Part shown: in pieces, positions 6,782-14,651 of the stretch | Layout of the letters: each line of letters begins with the position of its first letter | Position numbering within the stretch: position 1 is the first letter of the stretch | NCBI GenBank assembly: GCA_002839605.1 | Contig: PGYK01000014.1 | Span: forward strand, 1 to 32,255 | Length of the DNA: 32,255 nt | Direction: 5' to 3' | DNA from: Methanomicrobiales archaeon HGW-Methanomicrobiales-3 | GTDB lineage: Archaea > Halobacteriota > Methanomicrobia > Methanomicrobiales > Methanospirillaceae | The notes under the pieces: generated by a model | Told to the model about the DNA's origin: nothing | The model's database searches: none | The model's input: only the letters and a program-made list of their open reading frames with translations | Program-made: the position numbers and the translations under genes

Positions 6782-8440
6782 ATGGTAACCCGTATCAGGC
6801 GATATGCGCAGATCGTTGACGTGCTGAGCCAGTACGGTTTTGGTATCGGTCTTGAGAAGGTTTTTCCGGGCAAGACGCGCTTCAAACTCCCGACAACGGG
6901 AAAGACGGTCGACACACTGACGGTTTACGAGCGGATCCGGCTGGCGCTTGAAGATCTCGGCCCGACATTTGTCAAGTTCGGCCAGATCATGAGCACGAGG
7001 ACCGAACTGCTGCCTCCCGAGATGATCGACCAGCTCAAGAAGCTGCAGGACCATGCCAAACCGATCCCGTTCTCAGAGGTTATGGAGGTCATCAGGGAGA
7101 CCTGCCCGAACTGCGAGGAATGGTTCCTTGAGATCGATGAGACACCGGTGGCTTCCGCCTCGATCGGGCAGGTTCACCGGGCGGTGATGCGGGACGGCAC
7201 GGTTGTTGCCTTCAAGATCCAGCGCCCGGGTATCGGGGAACTCATCGAGACCGACATCGGCATCCTGCAGTCCATGGCAGAGCGGATCGAGACCGTCTTT
7301 CCCGAGACCCGGCTCTACAACCCGACGGGAATGGTCGATGACTTTGCCCACCAGATCGTCAAAGAACTCGACTTCACCCGCGATGCGAGGAACGCGGACC
7401 GGATGGCACGGAACTTCCGCGACGTGCCCGGGATCCGGTTCCCGAAGATCTACTGGGAGTTCTCCTCGCCCCGCCTGCTGGTGATGGAATTTATCGAAGG
7501 GGTGAGGATCGATGACCGCGAGGCCATCATGGCGATGGGTCTTGACCCGCACGAGATCGGGGTCCGCGGGTTCCACGCGTACCTCAAGATGATCTTCGAA
7601 GACGGGTTCTTCCACGGGGACCCCCATCCCGGAAACCTCCTGGTGACAAAAGAAGGAGACATCATCTTTCTGGACTTTGGTATCGTCGGTATCCTCCGGC
7701 CCGAGAAACGGCAGAACTTCATCAACCTCCTGTTTGCCCTCTCAACCGACGACATCGAACTCATGATCCGGTCGCTTGAAGGATTCGGGATTGTTATCGC
7801 CGAGGTTGACCGGGAACCCTTAAGGGACGATCTCTACATCATGATGCACGACTTCGGCGGCGGCGAGGTGGATGTCGGCCAGATGAACTTTGGTCTTGTC
7901 GTGACCGAGCTCACCGAGTCCATGCGCCGCTACCGGCTTAAAGTCCCGATGAACCTCATGCTTCTTTTGAAGGTCTTCATGATGGTTCTCGATATCGGGA
8001 TCCGGCTCGACCCGAAGTTCAACTTCGGCAAGGAAGTCACCCCCTACTTGATGAAACTTGCCGACACCAACACGCTCTCGGCGGGATACATCAAACGGGC
8101 ATCGATGTCCCTTCTTGAGGGTGCCGATGCGCTTCTCGATATGCCCCGCAACCTCAACCTGATGCTGCGGCGGCTCTCCACGGGGTCATTCAAGCTCGAG
8201 GTCGAGGATGCGAATATCCAGAAGATCCAGATGGCGGCTGACAAGGTGAGCGACAAGCTGATGATCGGGATGGTTGTTGCTGCCCTGGTTATCGGGTCAT
8301 CCCTGGTCCTCCAGCAGAGTCCGGTTGAGCTGCCGTGGTGGATCTCCTATCTCGCCCTTGCCGGGTATACGGCTGCCGTCCTCACCGGGTTCTATGCCAT
8401 CTACCACGTGATCTTCTTAAAGTTCCGGATGGAGCGGTAA
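6782..8440 (+). CDS. ABC1/UbiB (AarF) atypical protein kinase-like ATPase
   Basis: A 552-residue member of the UbiB/ABC1/COQ8 family, which uses ATP to assist the handling of isoprenoid lipids such as quinones. Seen in order: the family's KxGQ motif as KFGQ (65-68); the alanine/serine-rich loop replacing the P-loop, VASASIGQ (123-130); the lysine of FKIQRP (145); the ExD motif ELD (195-197); the catalytic loop HGDPHPGN (278-285); and the DFG metal motif (298-300). Two hydrophobic helices at the C-terminus (about 495-545) anchor it in the membrane. All key residues are present. Methanogens of this order are not known for quinones, so the lipid partner is open; the UbiA-type prenyltransferase 4 kb away is a candidate partner. 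No ribosome binding site is seen and an AT-rich element lies about 26 nt upstream, so the mRNA may be leaderless. Confidence 0.9.
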   Translation: MVTRIRRYAQIVDVLSQYGFGIGLEKVFPGKTRFKLPTTGKTVDTLTVYERIRLALEDLGPTFVKFGQIMSTRTELLPPEMIDQLKKLQDHAKPIPFSEVMEVIRETCPNCEEWFLEIDETPVASASIGQVHRAVMRDGTVVAFKIQRPGIGELIETDIGILQSMAERIETVFPETRLYNPTGMVDDFAHQIVKELDFTRDARNADRMARNFRDVPGIRFPKIYWEFSSPRLLVMEFIEGVRIDDREAIMAMGLDPHEIGVRGFHAYLKMIFEDGFFHGDPHPGNLLVTKEGDIIFLDFGIVGILRPEKRQNFINLLFALSTDDIELMIRSLEGFGIVIAEVDREPLRDDLYIMMHDFGGGEVDVGQMNFGLVVTELTESMRRYRLKVPMNLMLLLKVFMMVLDIGIRLDPKFNFGKEVTPYLMKLADTNTLSAGYIKRASMSLLEGADALLDMPRNLNLMLRRLSTGSFKLEVEDANIQKIQMAADKVSDKLMIGMVVAALVIGSSLVLQQSPVELPWWISYLALAGYTAAVLTGFYAIYHVIFLKFRMER

Positions 8441-8459
8441 CTCCCGCCCGTCCCTGTTT

Positions 8460-8975
8460 TCACTCCCTTTCGTCCCGTATCACGGACCAGCGCCGGATCT
8501 TCTCGTCAGGAGTCATGCGGGCATTGGCCGGGCTTGTTGACGGCAGGGCAACCGATGGAACAGCGATGGTACCGGCAATGCGCGAGTAGAGCCGCGTTGC
8601 CGTGCTCCCGTTTAAGGCAATGAGCCGCAGGGTGGGATGGCTCGCGACAAAACCCGCGATATCGTTGAAGACCGGCCGGGTGATCTGTGCATCCGCGCTG
8701 CCCGGCCGGGAACAGGATGCTACCACGTCCCAGAGGGCGATATGGTGTTCTGCGAGCAGCCCGATCCGTTCCGGGTACGGGAGTGCAGGATCCAGGTCGA
8801 ACAACGCTTCCATGATCCGCCAGAAATGGTTCTTCGGGTTGCCGTAATACCGGGCATGGCGGAGGGAGAGCTGGCTTGGGAAACTGCCAAGGATCAGGAT
8901 TTTGGGGGTATCGCCCGTGACCGGGAGCAGACCGGTGGAAACCGGAGGCGGGCAGGGATCCTGCGGGGCGGTCAT
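8460..8975 (-). CDS. DNA-deoxyinosine (hypoxanthine) glycosylase, UDG superfamily
   Basis: A 171-residue base-excision repair enzyme that removes deaminated adenine from DNA. The N-terminal active-site motif is ILGSFPSQLSL, followed by RYYGNPKNHFWRIM, the signature of the hypoxanthine-DNA glycosylase branch (family 6) first described in Methanosarcina. The middle contains IALWDVVASC, and the C-terminal part has LNGSTA and LPSTSPAN, matching the second superfamily motif. The ATG at 8975 is chosen over one at 9050, which would overlap the upstream gene and add sequence with no family match. It lies 25 nt behind the ferredoxin-thioredoxin-reductase-like gene, is probably cotranscribed with it, and is convergent with the UbiB-like gene. 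Confidence 0.85.
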   Translation of the reverse strand: MTAPQDPCPPPVSTGLLPVTGDTPKILILGSFPSQLSLRHARYYGNPKNHFWRIMEALFDLDPALPYPERIGLLAEHHIALWDVVASCSRPGSADAQITRPVFNDIAGFVASHPTLRLIALNGSTATRLYSRIAGTIAVPSVALPSTSPANARMTPDEKIRRWSVIRDERE

Positions 8976-9000
8976 AAAAAAAGCGGATACCGGGTTTTTT

Positions 9001-9282
9001 TCAGGTGCCCTTGAAAAACAGGTTGCAGTGGCACTGGCCACGGGTTGCAATCTCTTCTTTGTGGAAGGTGCAGGGACACTCTATTGCCCGGTCTTTCTCC
9101 TCGTCCCCGCTGCGGAGGCGGCACGGGCAGTAAGGCCTGCCGAACTTGTTCTTGTTCCGCACCAGCCCCTTAATGACCGTAGTGAGCTGTTTTTCATCGG
9201 TATTGAGGGTAAAGCCCTGTTTGTGGGCATAGGCTTTCACCCACTTGAGCATGTCCGCTTCTTCTGCTGTAAATTCTGTCAT
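9001..9282 (-). CDS. Ferredoxin-thioredoxin reductase catalytic-subunit-like protein
   Basis: A 93-residue protein with the iron-sulfur and disulfide motifs of the catalytic subunit of ferredoxin-thioredoxin reductase: CPCR (about 52-55), CPC with a following FH (69-73), and CHC (about 84-86). In the family these hold a [4Fe-4S] cluster next to a redox-active disulfide and pass electrons from ferredoxin to a thioredoxin-type target. The usual variable (alpha) subunit is not in the window, as is normal in archaea. A short AGG lies 5 nt before the ATG. It leads a two-gene unit with the deoxyinosine glycosylase. The partner protein is unknown. Confidence 0.88.
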   Translation of the reverse strand: MTEFTAEEADMLKWVKAYAHKQGFTLNTDEKQLTTVIKGLVRNKNKFGRPYCPCRLRSGDEEKDRAIECPCTFHKEEIATRGQCHCNLFFKGT

Positions 9283-9353
9283 GATGCCTGACCGTGTTTG
9301 TCTGTTTCTGATTCGATATTCACATACAAGACGTTAGTCTTTCCGCTTGCCCC

Positions 9354-9359
9354 AAAAAA
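9354..9359 (-). terminator. Oligo-T stop after purC
   Basis: On the minus strand the purC stop codon is followed at once by six T and a GGGG. This is a plausible oligo-T termination site for the cofG-purC transcript. Evidence is composition and position only. Confidence 0.35.
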
Positions 9360-10079
9360 TCAGGGTCTCTTTTTTGCATGGACGATTCGTGCGGCAACAG
9401 TGTTGTAGGTTGCCATGACATCGCCCTTATTAAACCGGTACACGTCCTTGTCGAGCGATTCGCCGGTCTTTTTGTCCCAGAGGCGCATCGAGTCCATGCT
9501 GATCTCGTCCCCGAGGCAGATCGTCTTGCCCTTCCTCCCGAACTCGATCTTGAAGTCCACGAGGGTGATTCCCTGGGCGGCAAGGAGTTTCACAAGCAGG
9601 CGGTTGACCTCAAGGGCAATTTTCTTGATCTTTTTGAGTTCCGCAGGTGTACAGAGCCCGAGGGCAACGATCAGGTCGTCGTTGAGCATGGGATCGTGCC
9701 GGGAGTCGTCCTTGTAATCGATGACGATGACCGGGGGGTTCAGTTTCGACCCCTCCTTAAACGGATAGTTCCTGACAATAGAACCGGCAGCGATGTTCCG
9801 GACGATCACTTCAAGCGGGATCATCGAGAGCTCGTGGACAACCATGTGGCGGGGATCGAGCATCTTCACAAAATGGGTTTTCACCCCGTTCTCTGCAAGG
9901 TACCCAAAGAAGAACGCGGATACTTCGGCATTGTAACTGCCCTTGTTCTTCAACACATCCTTCTTCCCGCCGTCAAACGCGGTGATGTCGTCACGGAACT
10001 CGACGATGAGTTTGCCTTTCGTGTCGGTACGGTATACGGTCTTTGCCTTACCGGCATAGAGGAGTTTTTTCTGTTTCAC
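9360..10079 (-). CDS. purC: Phosphoribosylaminoimidazole-succinocarboxamide synthase (PurC)
   Basis: SAICAR synthetase, the purine-pathway enzyme that joins CAIR and aspartate using ATP. The 239-residue length is standard. Visible family motifs are KKLLYAGKAKTVYRTD at the N-terminus (ATP lobe), FRDDITAFDG, the conserved VVRNIAAGS-type stretch (EVIVRNIAAGSIVRNYPF), and LVDFKIEFGR with GDEISMDSMRLWD near the C-terminus. The start is a GTG that overlaps the cofG stop (GTGA). AAGGAG lies upstream inside the end of cofG. The overlap shows that purC is translated from the cofG message. Confidence 0.96.
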   Translation of the reverse strand: MKQKKLLYAGKAKTVYRTDTKGKLIVEFRDDITAFDGGKKDVLKNKGSYNAEVSAFFFGYLAENGVKTHFVKMLDPRHMVVHELSMIPLEVIVRNIAAGSIVRNYPFKEGSKLNPPVIVIDYKDDSRHDPMLNDDLIVALGLCTPAELKKIKKIALEVNRLLVKLLAAQGITLVDFKIEFGRKGKTICLGDEISMDSMRLWDKKTGESLDKDVYRFNKGDVMATYNTVAARIVHAKKRP

Positions 10080-11068
10080 AATCCCCCGCTCCTTTCCTGT
10101 ACTGTTTGGCTGAGCCGGTTTATTAGTGGTTGCAATCCCGCGTCAAACCATCCCCGCTCAATATACCGGGGATAGATGCAGAGCCGCTCCCGGAGAACGG
10201 CGTCCCCCGCGATCCGTTTGAGCTCCTCAAACGCCGGCCACGGGTGCTCGGGGTTGACGTAATCGATGGTGAGCGGGGAGACCCCGCCAAGGTCGTCCAC
10301 GCCGCAGGCAATGAGCGCGGCGGCATCGATCAGGTTCGGTGGGATCTGGATGGCGATCTCCGGCTGGAGGATATCCTTTGCCATCCGGATCGTGGCGCAG
10401 ATCTCATCGGTTGTTGGGGCGGGCTGGTGCGCGAGCGCGGTGCCGGGCTTGGGGCAGAGGTTCTGGATGATGATCTCCTGGATATGGCCATAGCGTTTGT
10501 GGAGATCGCGGATGGCAAAGAGCGAGTCCTCCCGGTCTGCCATGGTCTCCCCGATCCCGAGCAGGAGGCCGGTGGTGAACGGGATTTTGAGTTTGCCGGC
10601 ATCCTCCATCATGGCGAGCCGGATATCGGGAGATTTTCCCGGTGAGGTGGCGTGGGCCGGAATCTCAGCAGTTGTTTCGAGCATGAGCCCCATGCTGGCA
10701 TTGACCGGCCGGAGGCGTTCCATCTCCTCGTACGTGAGGATCCCCGCATTCGTGTGGGGGAGGATACCGTATTCAATGCTCTTTTTGCACATCGCCTCGC
10801 AATAGTCGAGGATTGTAGTGTAACCCGCGGCCCGGATCCGTTCGGGAAAGCCCGGCTCTTGTTCCGGCCGTTCCCCGAACGTGAAGAGCGCCTCGGTGCA
10901 CCCGAGCGCAGCACCGTTCCGGAGCGTCTTTTCGACCTCCCCCTGCTCCATCAGGCACCCGGGCTGGACGGGGGTCCTGAAACAGCAGTACCCGCACCGG
11001 TTGTGGCAGACAGTGGTGAGGGGCAAAAAGACATTGCGCGAGAAGGTGATGATGCGGGGATGTGGCAT
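10076..11068 (-). CDS. cofG: 7,8-didemethyl-8-hydroxy-5-deazariboflavin synthase subunit CofG
   Basis: A radical SAM enzyme that, with CofH, makes the deazaflavin chromophore Fo of coenzyme F420 from tyrosine and a ribityl-diaminouracil. The iron-sulfur motif CxxxCxxC is CHNRCGYC (Cys 21, 25, 28). Further CofG features are FTFGERPE, the GLLLGIGET segment and QNLCPKPGT, with PPNLI toward the C-terminus. 330 residues, a full-length CofG. cofH is not in this window. The stop overlaps the GTG of purC. Upstream, GGGAG lies about 13 nt from the ATG. The gene is divergent from the small histidine kinase. Confidence 0.96.
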   Translation of the reverse strand: MPHPRIITFSRNVFLPLTTVCHNRCGYCCFRTPVQPGCLMEQGEVEKTLRNGAALGCTEALFTFGERPEQEPGFPERIRAAGYTTILDYCEAMCKKSIEYGILPHTNAGILTYEEMERLRPVNASMGLMLETTAEIPAHATSPGKSPDIRLAMMEDAGKLKIPFTTGLLLGIGETMADREDSLFAIRDLHKRYGHIQEIIIQNLCPKPGTALAHQPAPTTDEICATIRMAKDILQPEIAIQIPPNLIDAAALIACGVDDLGGVSPLTIDYVNPEHPWPAFEELKRIAGDAVLRERLCIYPRYIERGWFDAGLQPLINRLSQTVQERSGGL

Positions 11069-11117
11069 AAGAAAAGGTTCACTCCCAACCTATTGAAAGC
11101 TGATCCCCTGCACCGGG

Positions 11118-11128
11118 AAACATAAATA
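11118..11128 (+). promoter_or_regulatory. Candidate BRE/TATA box of the histidine kinase gene
   Basis: A purine-rich GGAAA followed by CATAAATA resembles an archaeal BRE/TATA element. The predicted transcription start, about 25 nt downstream, would leave a leader of roughly 40 nt before the ATG at 11191. It lies in the divergent spacer shared with cofG. Confidence 0.5.
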
Positions 11129-11190
11129 TCGGGTGGCATAACATTCACCATACCAGCATTACCGGAAATGAACAGAACGGGTGCAGAACT

Positions 11191-11919
11191 ATGTCTTCAG
11201 AGGAACAATCCGCAAGCGAAATACCCTCCCCGGAAAAAGAGATTGCCGACCTGAAGGCAAGAATCTCGTTCCTCGAAAACAAGATTCATCTTGTGGGCAG
11301 CATCACCCGCCACGATGTTCTCAACCAGTTGACGGCCATTCTTGGGTATACCGAGCTGCTCGGCATGATGATCGAGGATCCCAAGCTCAAATCATTTATT
11401 GAAAAAGAGCAATCTGCCCTTGACAAGATCCGGCGCCAGTTCCAGTTCGCCAAGGATTACCAGAACATCGCCGTGGAACCCCCACGGTGGCAGAACATCC
11501 ACAACCTCTCGGTTCGGGTAGCGGAAAATGTCGATCTGAACACGGTGCAGATCCTTGCCGATACAGAGAAAGCCTCGGTTCTTGCAGATCCGCAACTTGA
11601 GAAGGTGTTCTTCCATCTCTTTGAAAACACGATCCGTCATGGTGAATCTGCGAGCGTGATTCGGGTGAGTATTGAGAAGCGGGGCGATGATGATATTCTG
11701 GTCGTGGAGGACAATGGCCGCGGGATCCCTGCTGCGGAGAAGGAGAAGATCTTCGAAATGGGGTATGGCGGGGGTCTTGGCTGGGGGCTCTTCCTCTCCC
11801 GTGATATCCTTGCCGTTACCGGAATGACCATCACCGAATGCGGAATACCCGGAACTGGCGCCCGGTTTGAGATCCGCATTCCCCCGGGTCATCTCCGGCA
11901 GGATGGCGAATACCCGTAA
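11191..11919 (+). CDS. Soluble histidine kinase, methanogen type
   Basis: A 242-residue kinase without membrane segment or PAS domain. A short coiled coil (about 15-33) leads into the phospho-acceptor box SITRHDVLNQL with His 41. The ATPase part has the N box FENTIRHG, the G1 box VEDNGRGIP and the G2 region GLGWGLF, so ATP binding looks intact. The RHDxxNQL form is frequent in methanogen kinases. Its core closely matches that of the PAS kinase at 14652-15965, including the segments for DYQ...WQN, LEKVFF and GARFEI. No response regulator lies nearby, so its target is unknown. With no sensor domain, it may be driven by a partner protein through the coiled coil. Confidence 0.88.
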   Translation: MSSEEQSASEIPSPEKEIADLKARISFLENKIHLVGSITRHDVLNQLTAILGYTELLGMMIEDPKLKSFIEKEQSALDKIRRQFQFAKDYQNIAVEPPRWQNIHNLSVRVAENVDLNTVQILADTEKASVLADPQLEKVFFHLFENTIRHGESASVIRVSIEKRGDDDILVVEDNGRGIPAAEKEKIFEMGYGGGLGWGLFLSRDILAVTGMTITECGIPGTGARFEIRIPPGHLRQDGEYP

Positions 11920-12140
11920 CCCTGAAGGATTCACCGGTTTGTATCACGATCGGCAGTGGATGCATCCTCCAATCCTGATCCCGACAGGTTTTCCCTCTCC
12001 AGAAAAAAAGGGTAATCCTGCACCATCGCAACCATCGCGCCGGGCACCCCCGTATCTGTGATACCCGTGACGGTCGCAGAAGCGAAAAAAGATTATCCGT
12101 GCTCTGTAGAAACGCACATGAAAGGGCGTTCACACCCGAA

Positions 12141-12316
12141 GCATGAAAAATGCTAATCGGGGGATTTCTTTTAAGCACCCCGATTCTGGCTCCCTCATAG
12201 AGTACGGCGGAGCAATTTCCGGTTCGGGAAACCGGCAATTGAAGCCGCCGCGGGAGCGCCCCCGCGGGGGCGGCGGCAGGAATCGCAAATGGGGGCATGG
12301 GGGCATCAGCCCCCAT
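12141..12316. repeat. Chain of inverted repeats (possible structured RNA)
   Basis: Consecutive stem-loops occur: GCAT/ATGC (12141-12153); AATCGGGG (12155-12162) with CCCCGATT (12178-12185); GCTCC (12189-12193) with GGAGC (12209-12213); CCGGTT (12219-12224) with AACCGG (12230-12235), extended by an outer AATT pair; GCCGCCG (12244-12250) with CGGCGGC (12271-12277); and ATGGGGGC (12297-12304) with GCCCCCAT (12309-12316). The order without large gaps suggests a folded transcript or a mosaic of repeat elements. No known RNA family is recognised. Confidence 0.55.
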
Positions 12317-12465
12317 AATCTATTCTTCTGGAAATTCGTTTTTCATTTAGAAAACCTGCCAGAAATCATAAAATTGATCTGCGATGGGGATGTGGGCGCC
12401 CGGGGTCTCATCGACCCTCGCCTTTGTGGAGCAGGCGGTAATTGCGCACTTGAAATTAAAATGAT

Positions 12466-12533
12466 AGAACCGGGGGTTCTGGGGGGCTTGCCCCCTTGGG
12501 AAGCCACCCCCTCTTTAGGGAGAGTGGGGGTCA
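12466..12533. repeat. Second hairpin group
   Basis: AGAACC/GGTTCT around GGG (12466-12480) is followed directly by GGGGG-CTTG-CCCCC (about 12482-12495), and then by a stem made by ACCCCCTCT and AGAGTGGGGGT (about 12506-12533). It lies just downstream of the minus-strand GyrI-like gene, so part of it could end that transcript, though no clear T-run follows on that strand. Confidence 0.5.
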
Positions 12534-12583
12534 CCCTCGCAATTCCACAAAATGACACCTTGGGAATGATTTCTAGAGAGCAA

Positions 12584-13093
12584 TTATCCGGTCTGTTCCG
12601 GAACCGCGTCCATCCTGTCCGCATGGACTGCCACGTACACATCGATCTCCTTGTTTTCGGGGCGGGTGAACCGCTGGTCATACACCTCAAAATCGAAGGT
12701 ATAGGCGCGGGGAAGATCGGAGAGCCAGATGGTACTCCAGACATTGAGGAGCGACTGGGGCATCTCACCCTTTGCCACAAAATGGGCATACGTCTGTTCC
12801 GGGATCTTTCGCACTTCCATACCTTCCGGCACGTCCGGGGCACGGGTGACCCCGCACCCGATCAGAAATGCATACTCCTTTGTCCAGTCCTTCTCGTAAT
12901 CGGAATAGACCGCATACATCTTCGGGGGAACGGCCCGGTTCTTGATCTGCACTGCGGCGTTTTTTGTCAAGAAATCCCGCCAGACTGCCGGAATATCCTC
13001 AATGCTCCGGCCGTCCGCATTGCAGGTCCTGCGGGAGACGCCCACGACCGTGAACCCGGGAATTTTCTTTAGGGTAAACGAATGATCTTCCAT
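12584..13093 (-). CDS. GyrI-like/AraC effector-binding domain protein
   Basis: A stand-alone effector-binding domain of the GyrI/SOUL-related fold, about 169 residues. Typical features: the opening strand FTLKKIPGFTVVGVSRRT, the middle MYAVYSDYEKDWTKEYAFLIGCGV, the strand RKIPEQTYAHFVAKGEMPQSL with VWSTIWLSDL, and the closing DFEVYDQRF...EIDVYVAV. Such domains bind small, often cationic or hydrophobic ligands. No DNA-binding domain is attached. The ATG at 13093 is preferred because family members begin just before the KIPGF strand; ATGs at 13120, 13132 and 13150 are in frame. It is divergent from cofC. Ligand unknown. Confidence 0.8.
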   Translation of the reverse strand: MEDHSFTLKKIPGFTVVGVSRRTCNADGRSIEDIPAVWRDFLTKNAAVQIKNRAVPPKMYAVYSDYEKDWTKEYAFLIGCGVTRAPDVPEGMEVRKIPEQTYAHFVAKGEMPQSLLNVWSTIWLSDLPRAYTFDFEVYDQRFTRPENKEIDVYVAVHADRMDAVPEQTG

Positions 13094-13192
13094 CCTATGG
13101 ATCTCGGCATGGAACCTCATAAACCGTGCCATCTTCCCGAATGGATGCATATCAGCACCTTTTTTTCATTCCCCGGCGTATCTGGCTGTATC

Positions 13193-13819
13193 ATGTGTCC
13201 GCATGCCCTGATCCCGTATAAGCCAAAGAACCCCAAGACCCGCCTCTCCTCTGTCCTTGAACCCGAAGAACGGGAGAAACTCGCATCCGCGATGCTCGAG
13301 GACGTGCTCCAGTTGATGCGGGAGATGTGCTGTATGCCGGTGGTGGTGGCTACGGAACTCTTCGAGAACGAGGTCGTCCAGATCACGGTTGCGGATGCTG
13401 ACCTCAACCAGACCCTCAACGAGATCCTCCCGGATACCAAGCGGGATCTCTTGATCATCATGGCCGATCTCCCGCTTGCGGATGCAGCCTCGATCAAACG
13501 GGTGCTCGCAACCGACAAGGACATGGCAATCGTGCCCGGCCGGGGCGGGGGGACCAACGTCATCTACCTCAGGGAACCCTGGAAGTTCCGGGTAAACTAC
13601 TATGGTGCCAGTTTTTTAAAGCACCTCCAGATCGCAGAGGATGCCAGGTTCTCGGTGGAAGTCATCGACTCCTTCCGGCTCCATACCGATATCGACGAAC
13701 CGGAAGATCTTGTCGAACTTCTCATTCATGGAACGGGCCGGAGCCGTGCCTGCCTTGGTGATCTCGGTTTTGTCCTTTCCGATGAGAAAGGGCGGGTCGG
13801 GGTACAACGCAAACGATAG
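13193..13819 (+). CDS. cofC: 2-phospho-L-lactate guanylyltransferase CofC
   Basis: A nucleotidyltransferase that activates 2-phospholactate (or a related three-carbon acid) with GTP for F420 synthesis. The 208 residues start MCPHALIPYKPKNPKTRLS, with the NTP-binding A-x-(I/V)P(Y/F)K...K(T/S)RLS signature. The metal-binding aspartate is in LLIIMADLPLAD (about 97-108), followed by VPGRGGGTNV and the DIDEPEDL motif (about 180). The frame runs on upstream, but the ATG at 13193 matches the family start. The upstream spacer is AT-rich with a T-run. An RNase III gene follows within 35 nt and may be cotranscribed. Confidence 0.93.
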   Translation: MCPHALIPYKPKNPKTRLSSVLEPEEREKLASAMLEDVLQLMREMCCMPVVVATELFENEVVQITVADADLNQTLNEILPDTKRDLLIIMADLPLADAASIKRVLATDKDMAIVPGRGGGTNVIYLREPWKFRVNYYGASFLKHLQIAEDARFSVEVIDSFRLHTDIDEPEDLVELLIHGTGRSRACLGDLGFVLSDEKGRVGVQRKR

Positions 13820-13851
13820 GATTATGAATCTGCGTGGCAGAATGCCATGCT

Positions 13852-14565
13852 ATGAAGCAAGGGCCGGGACAATCTCTGATCGAACTCCTGCGATCCCAGG
13901 ATCCTGACATCGGCTCCATCATCCCCGTTTTTGTTGTGCGGTTCAATGCGGCCTATGGTGACCCGCAGGCCGAACGCTGGGACATATCCGCGGAGGACTG
14001 GCAGCGCTACGAGTTCCTTGGTGATCGTGTCCTGAACCTGATCGTTGCTCAGACTCTCTTCACCCAGCGGCCGGTTGCTCTTGATGAAGGCGAGATGACG
14101 GAGATTTTATGCACGGTCGTATCCAACAAATCGCTCGACCTCCTCTCCCGCGACCATGATGCCTTAAATCTTCTTATCCCCCGCACGATCGGGGAACAGA
14201 ACTGTTACGGGGAACGGATCACGGGCGGGGCGTTCGAGGCCTTCATCGGCGCCCTGTACTGCGAGGTTGGACTGGACGATGTCGCCTATTTTGTCAATGA
14301 AGTTCTTGCCGGGCCCCTTGCAAACTACAACCCCCGCCATAATGCGATCGGGATCCTCCAGGAGTATTGCCAGAAAGAAAAAAAACCCCTGCCGGAATAT
14401 ACCCTCATCGAAAGGAGCGGCCCGGACCATAAACCCCTCTTCAGGGTTGCCGTTACCGTAGATGGGGAAAAGACCTTCGAAGGGACCGGCCCCTCCCTTT
14501 CCATGGCAAAGAAATCGGCTGCAAAAAACGCCCTTGAATCGCTTGAGCGCACCTTCACCTCTTGA
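13852..14565 (+). CDS. rnc: Ribonuclease III with dsRNA-binding domain, altered active site
   Basis: A class I RNase III architecture: nuclease domain (about 1-150) then a dsRNA-binding domain (about 160-235). The signature helix is RYEFLGDRVLNLIVAQTLF, which keeps the E-x3-D pair. The second catalytic helix reads TGGAFEAFIGALY where the family has A-D-x-F-E-A: the glutamate is present but the aspartate equivalent to E. coli D114 is glycine. The dsRBD is canonical: LQEYCQKEKKPLPEYTL, GPDHKPLFRV and AKKSAAKNALESL. So it should bind dsRNA, but cleavage may be weakened or altered. RNase III is patchy in archaea. Start uncertain: ATG at 13852 is used; a GTG at 13834 adds six residues. It follows cofC by 32 nt. 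A T5 tract after the stop (about 14581-14585) may end the transcript. Confidence 0.88.
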   Translation: MKQGPGQSLIELLRSQDPDIGSIIPVFVVRFNAAYGDPQAERWDISAEDWQRYEFLGDRVLNLIVAQTLFTQRPVALDEGEMTEILCTVVSNKSLDLLSRDHDALNLLIPRTIGEQNCYGERITGGAFEAFIGALYCEVGLDDVAYFVNEVLAGPLANYNPRHNAIGILQEYCQKEKKPLPEYTLIERSGPDHKPLFRVAVTVDGEKTFEGTGPSLSMAKKSAAKNALESLERTFTS

Positions 14566-14610
14566 ACGGATCCGAACCCTGTTTTTATTCATCGCTCAAA
14601 TAAAAGCACA

Positions 14611-14622
14611 CCTATTAATATA
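14611..14622 (+). promoter_or_regulatory. Candidate TATA box of the PAS kinase gene
   Basis: CCTATTAATATA lies 30-40 nt before the ATG at 14652. With a start of transcription about 25 nt downstream, the leader would be only about 10 nt. This supports the ATG at 14652 over the GTG at 14628, which would fall before the transcription start. Confidence 0.5.
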
Positions 14623-14651
14623 ACCGGGTGGGAATCATCTATCACGCAACC

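Larger units (their letters stand above)
11920..12583. other. Long non-coding gap with chained hairpins
   Basis: No gene is convincing in these 660 nt. Open frames exist but consist of the GC-rich hairpin sequence and lack start signals. From 12141 to 12316 a chain of consecutive inverted repeats is present, described separately, and a second group lies at 12466-12533. The stretch 11935-12120 shows nothing I can name. Confidence 0.6.

Noticed and set aside
12214-12240. tRNA T-arm-like GGTTCGGGAAACC
   Set aside because: It is a plain hairpin; no acceptor stem, D-arm or anticodon arm can be placed around it. No tRNA was found elsewhere in the window.
12143-13072. A 309-codon plus-strand frame
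   Set aside because: It covers the hairpin chain and the antisense of the GyrI-like gene; the translation is low-complexity Gly/Arg/Pro at the start and matches nothing.
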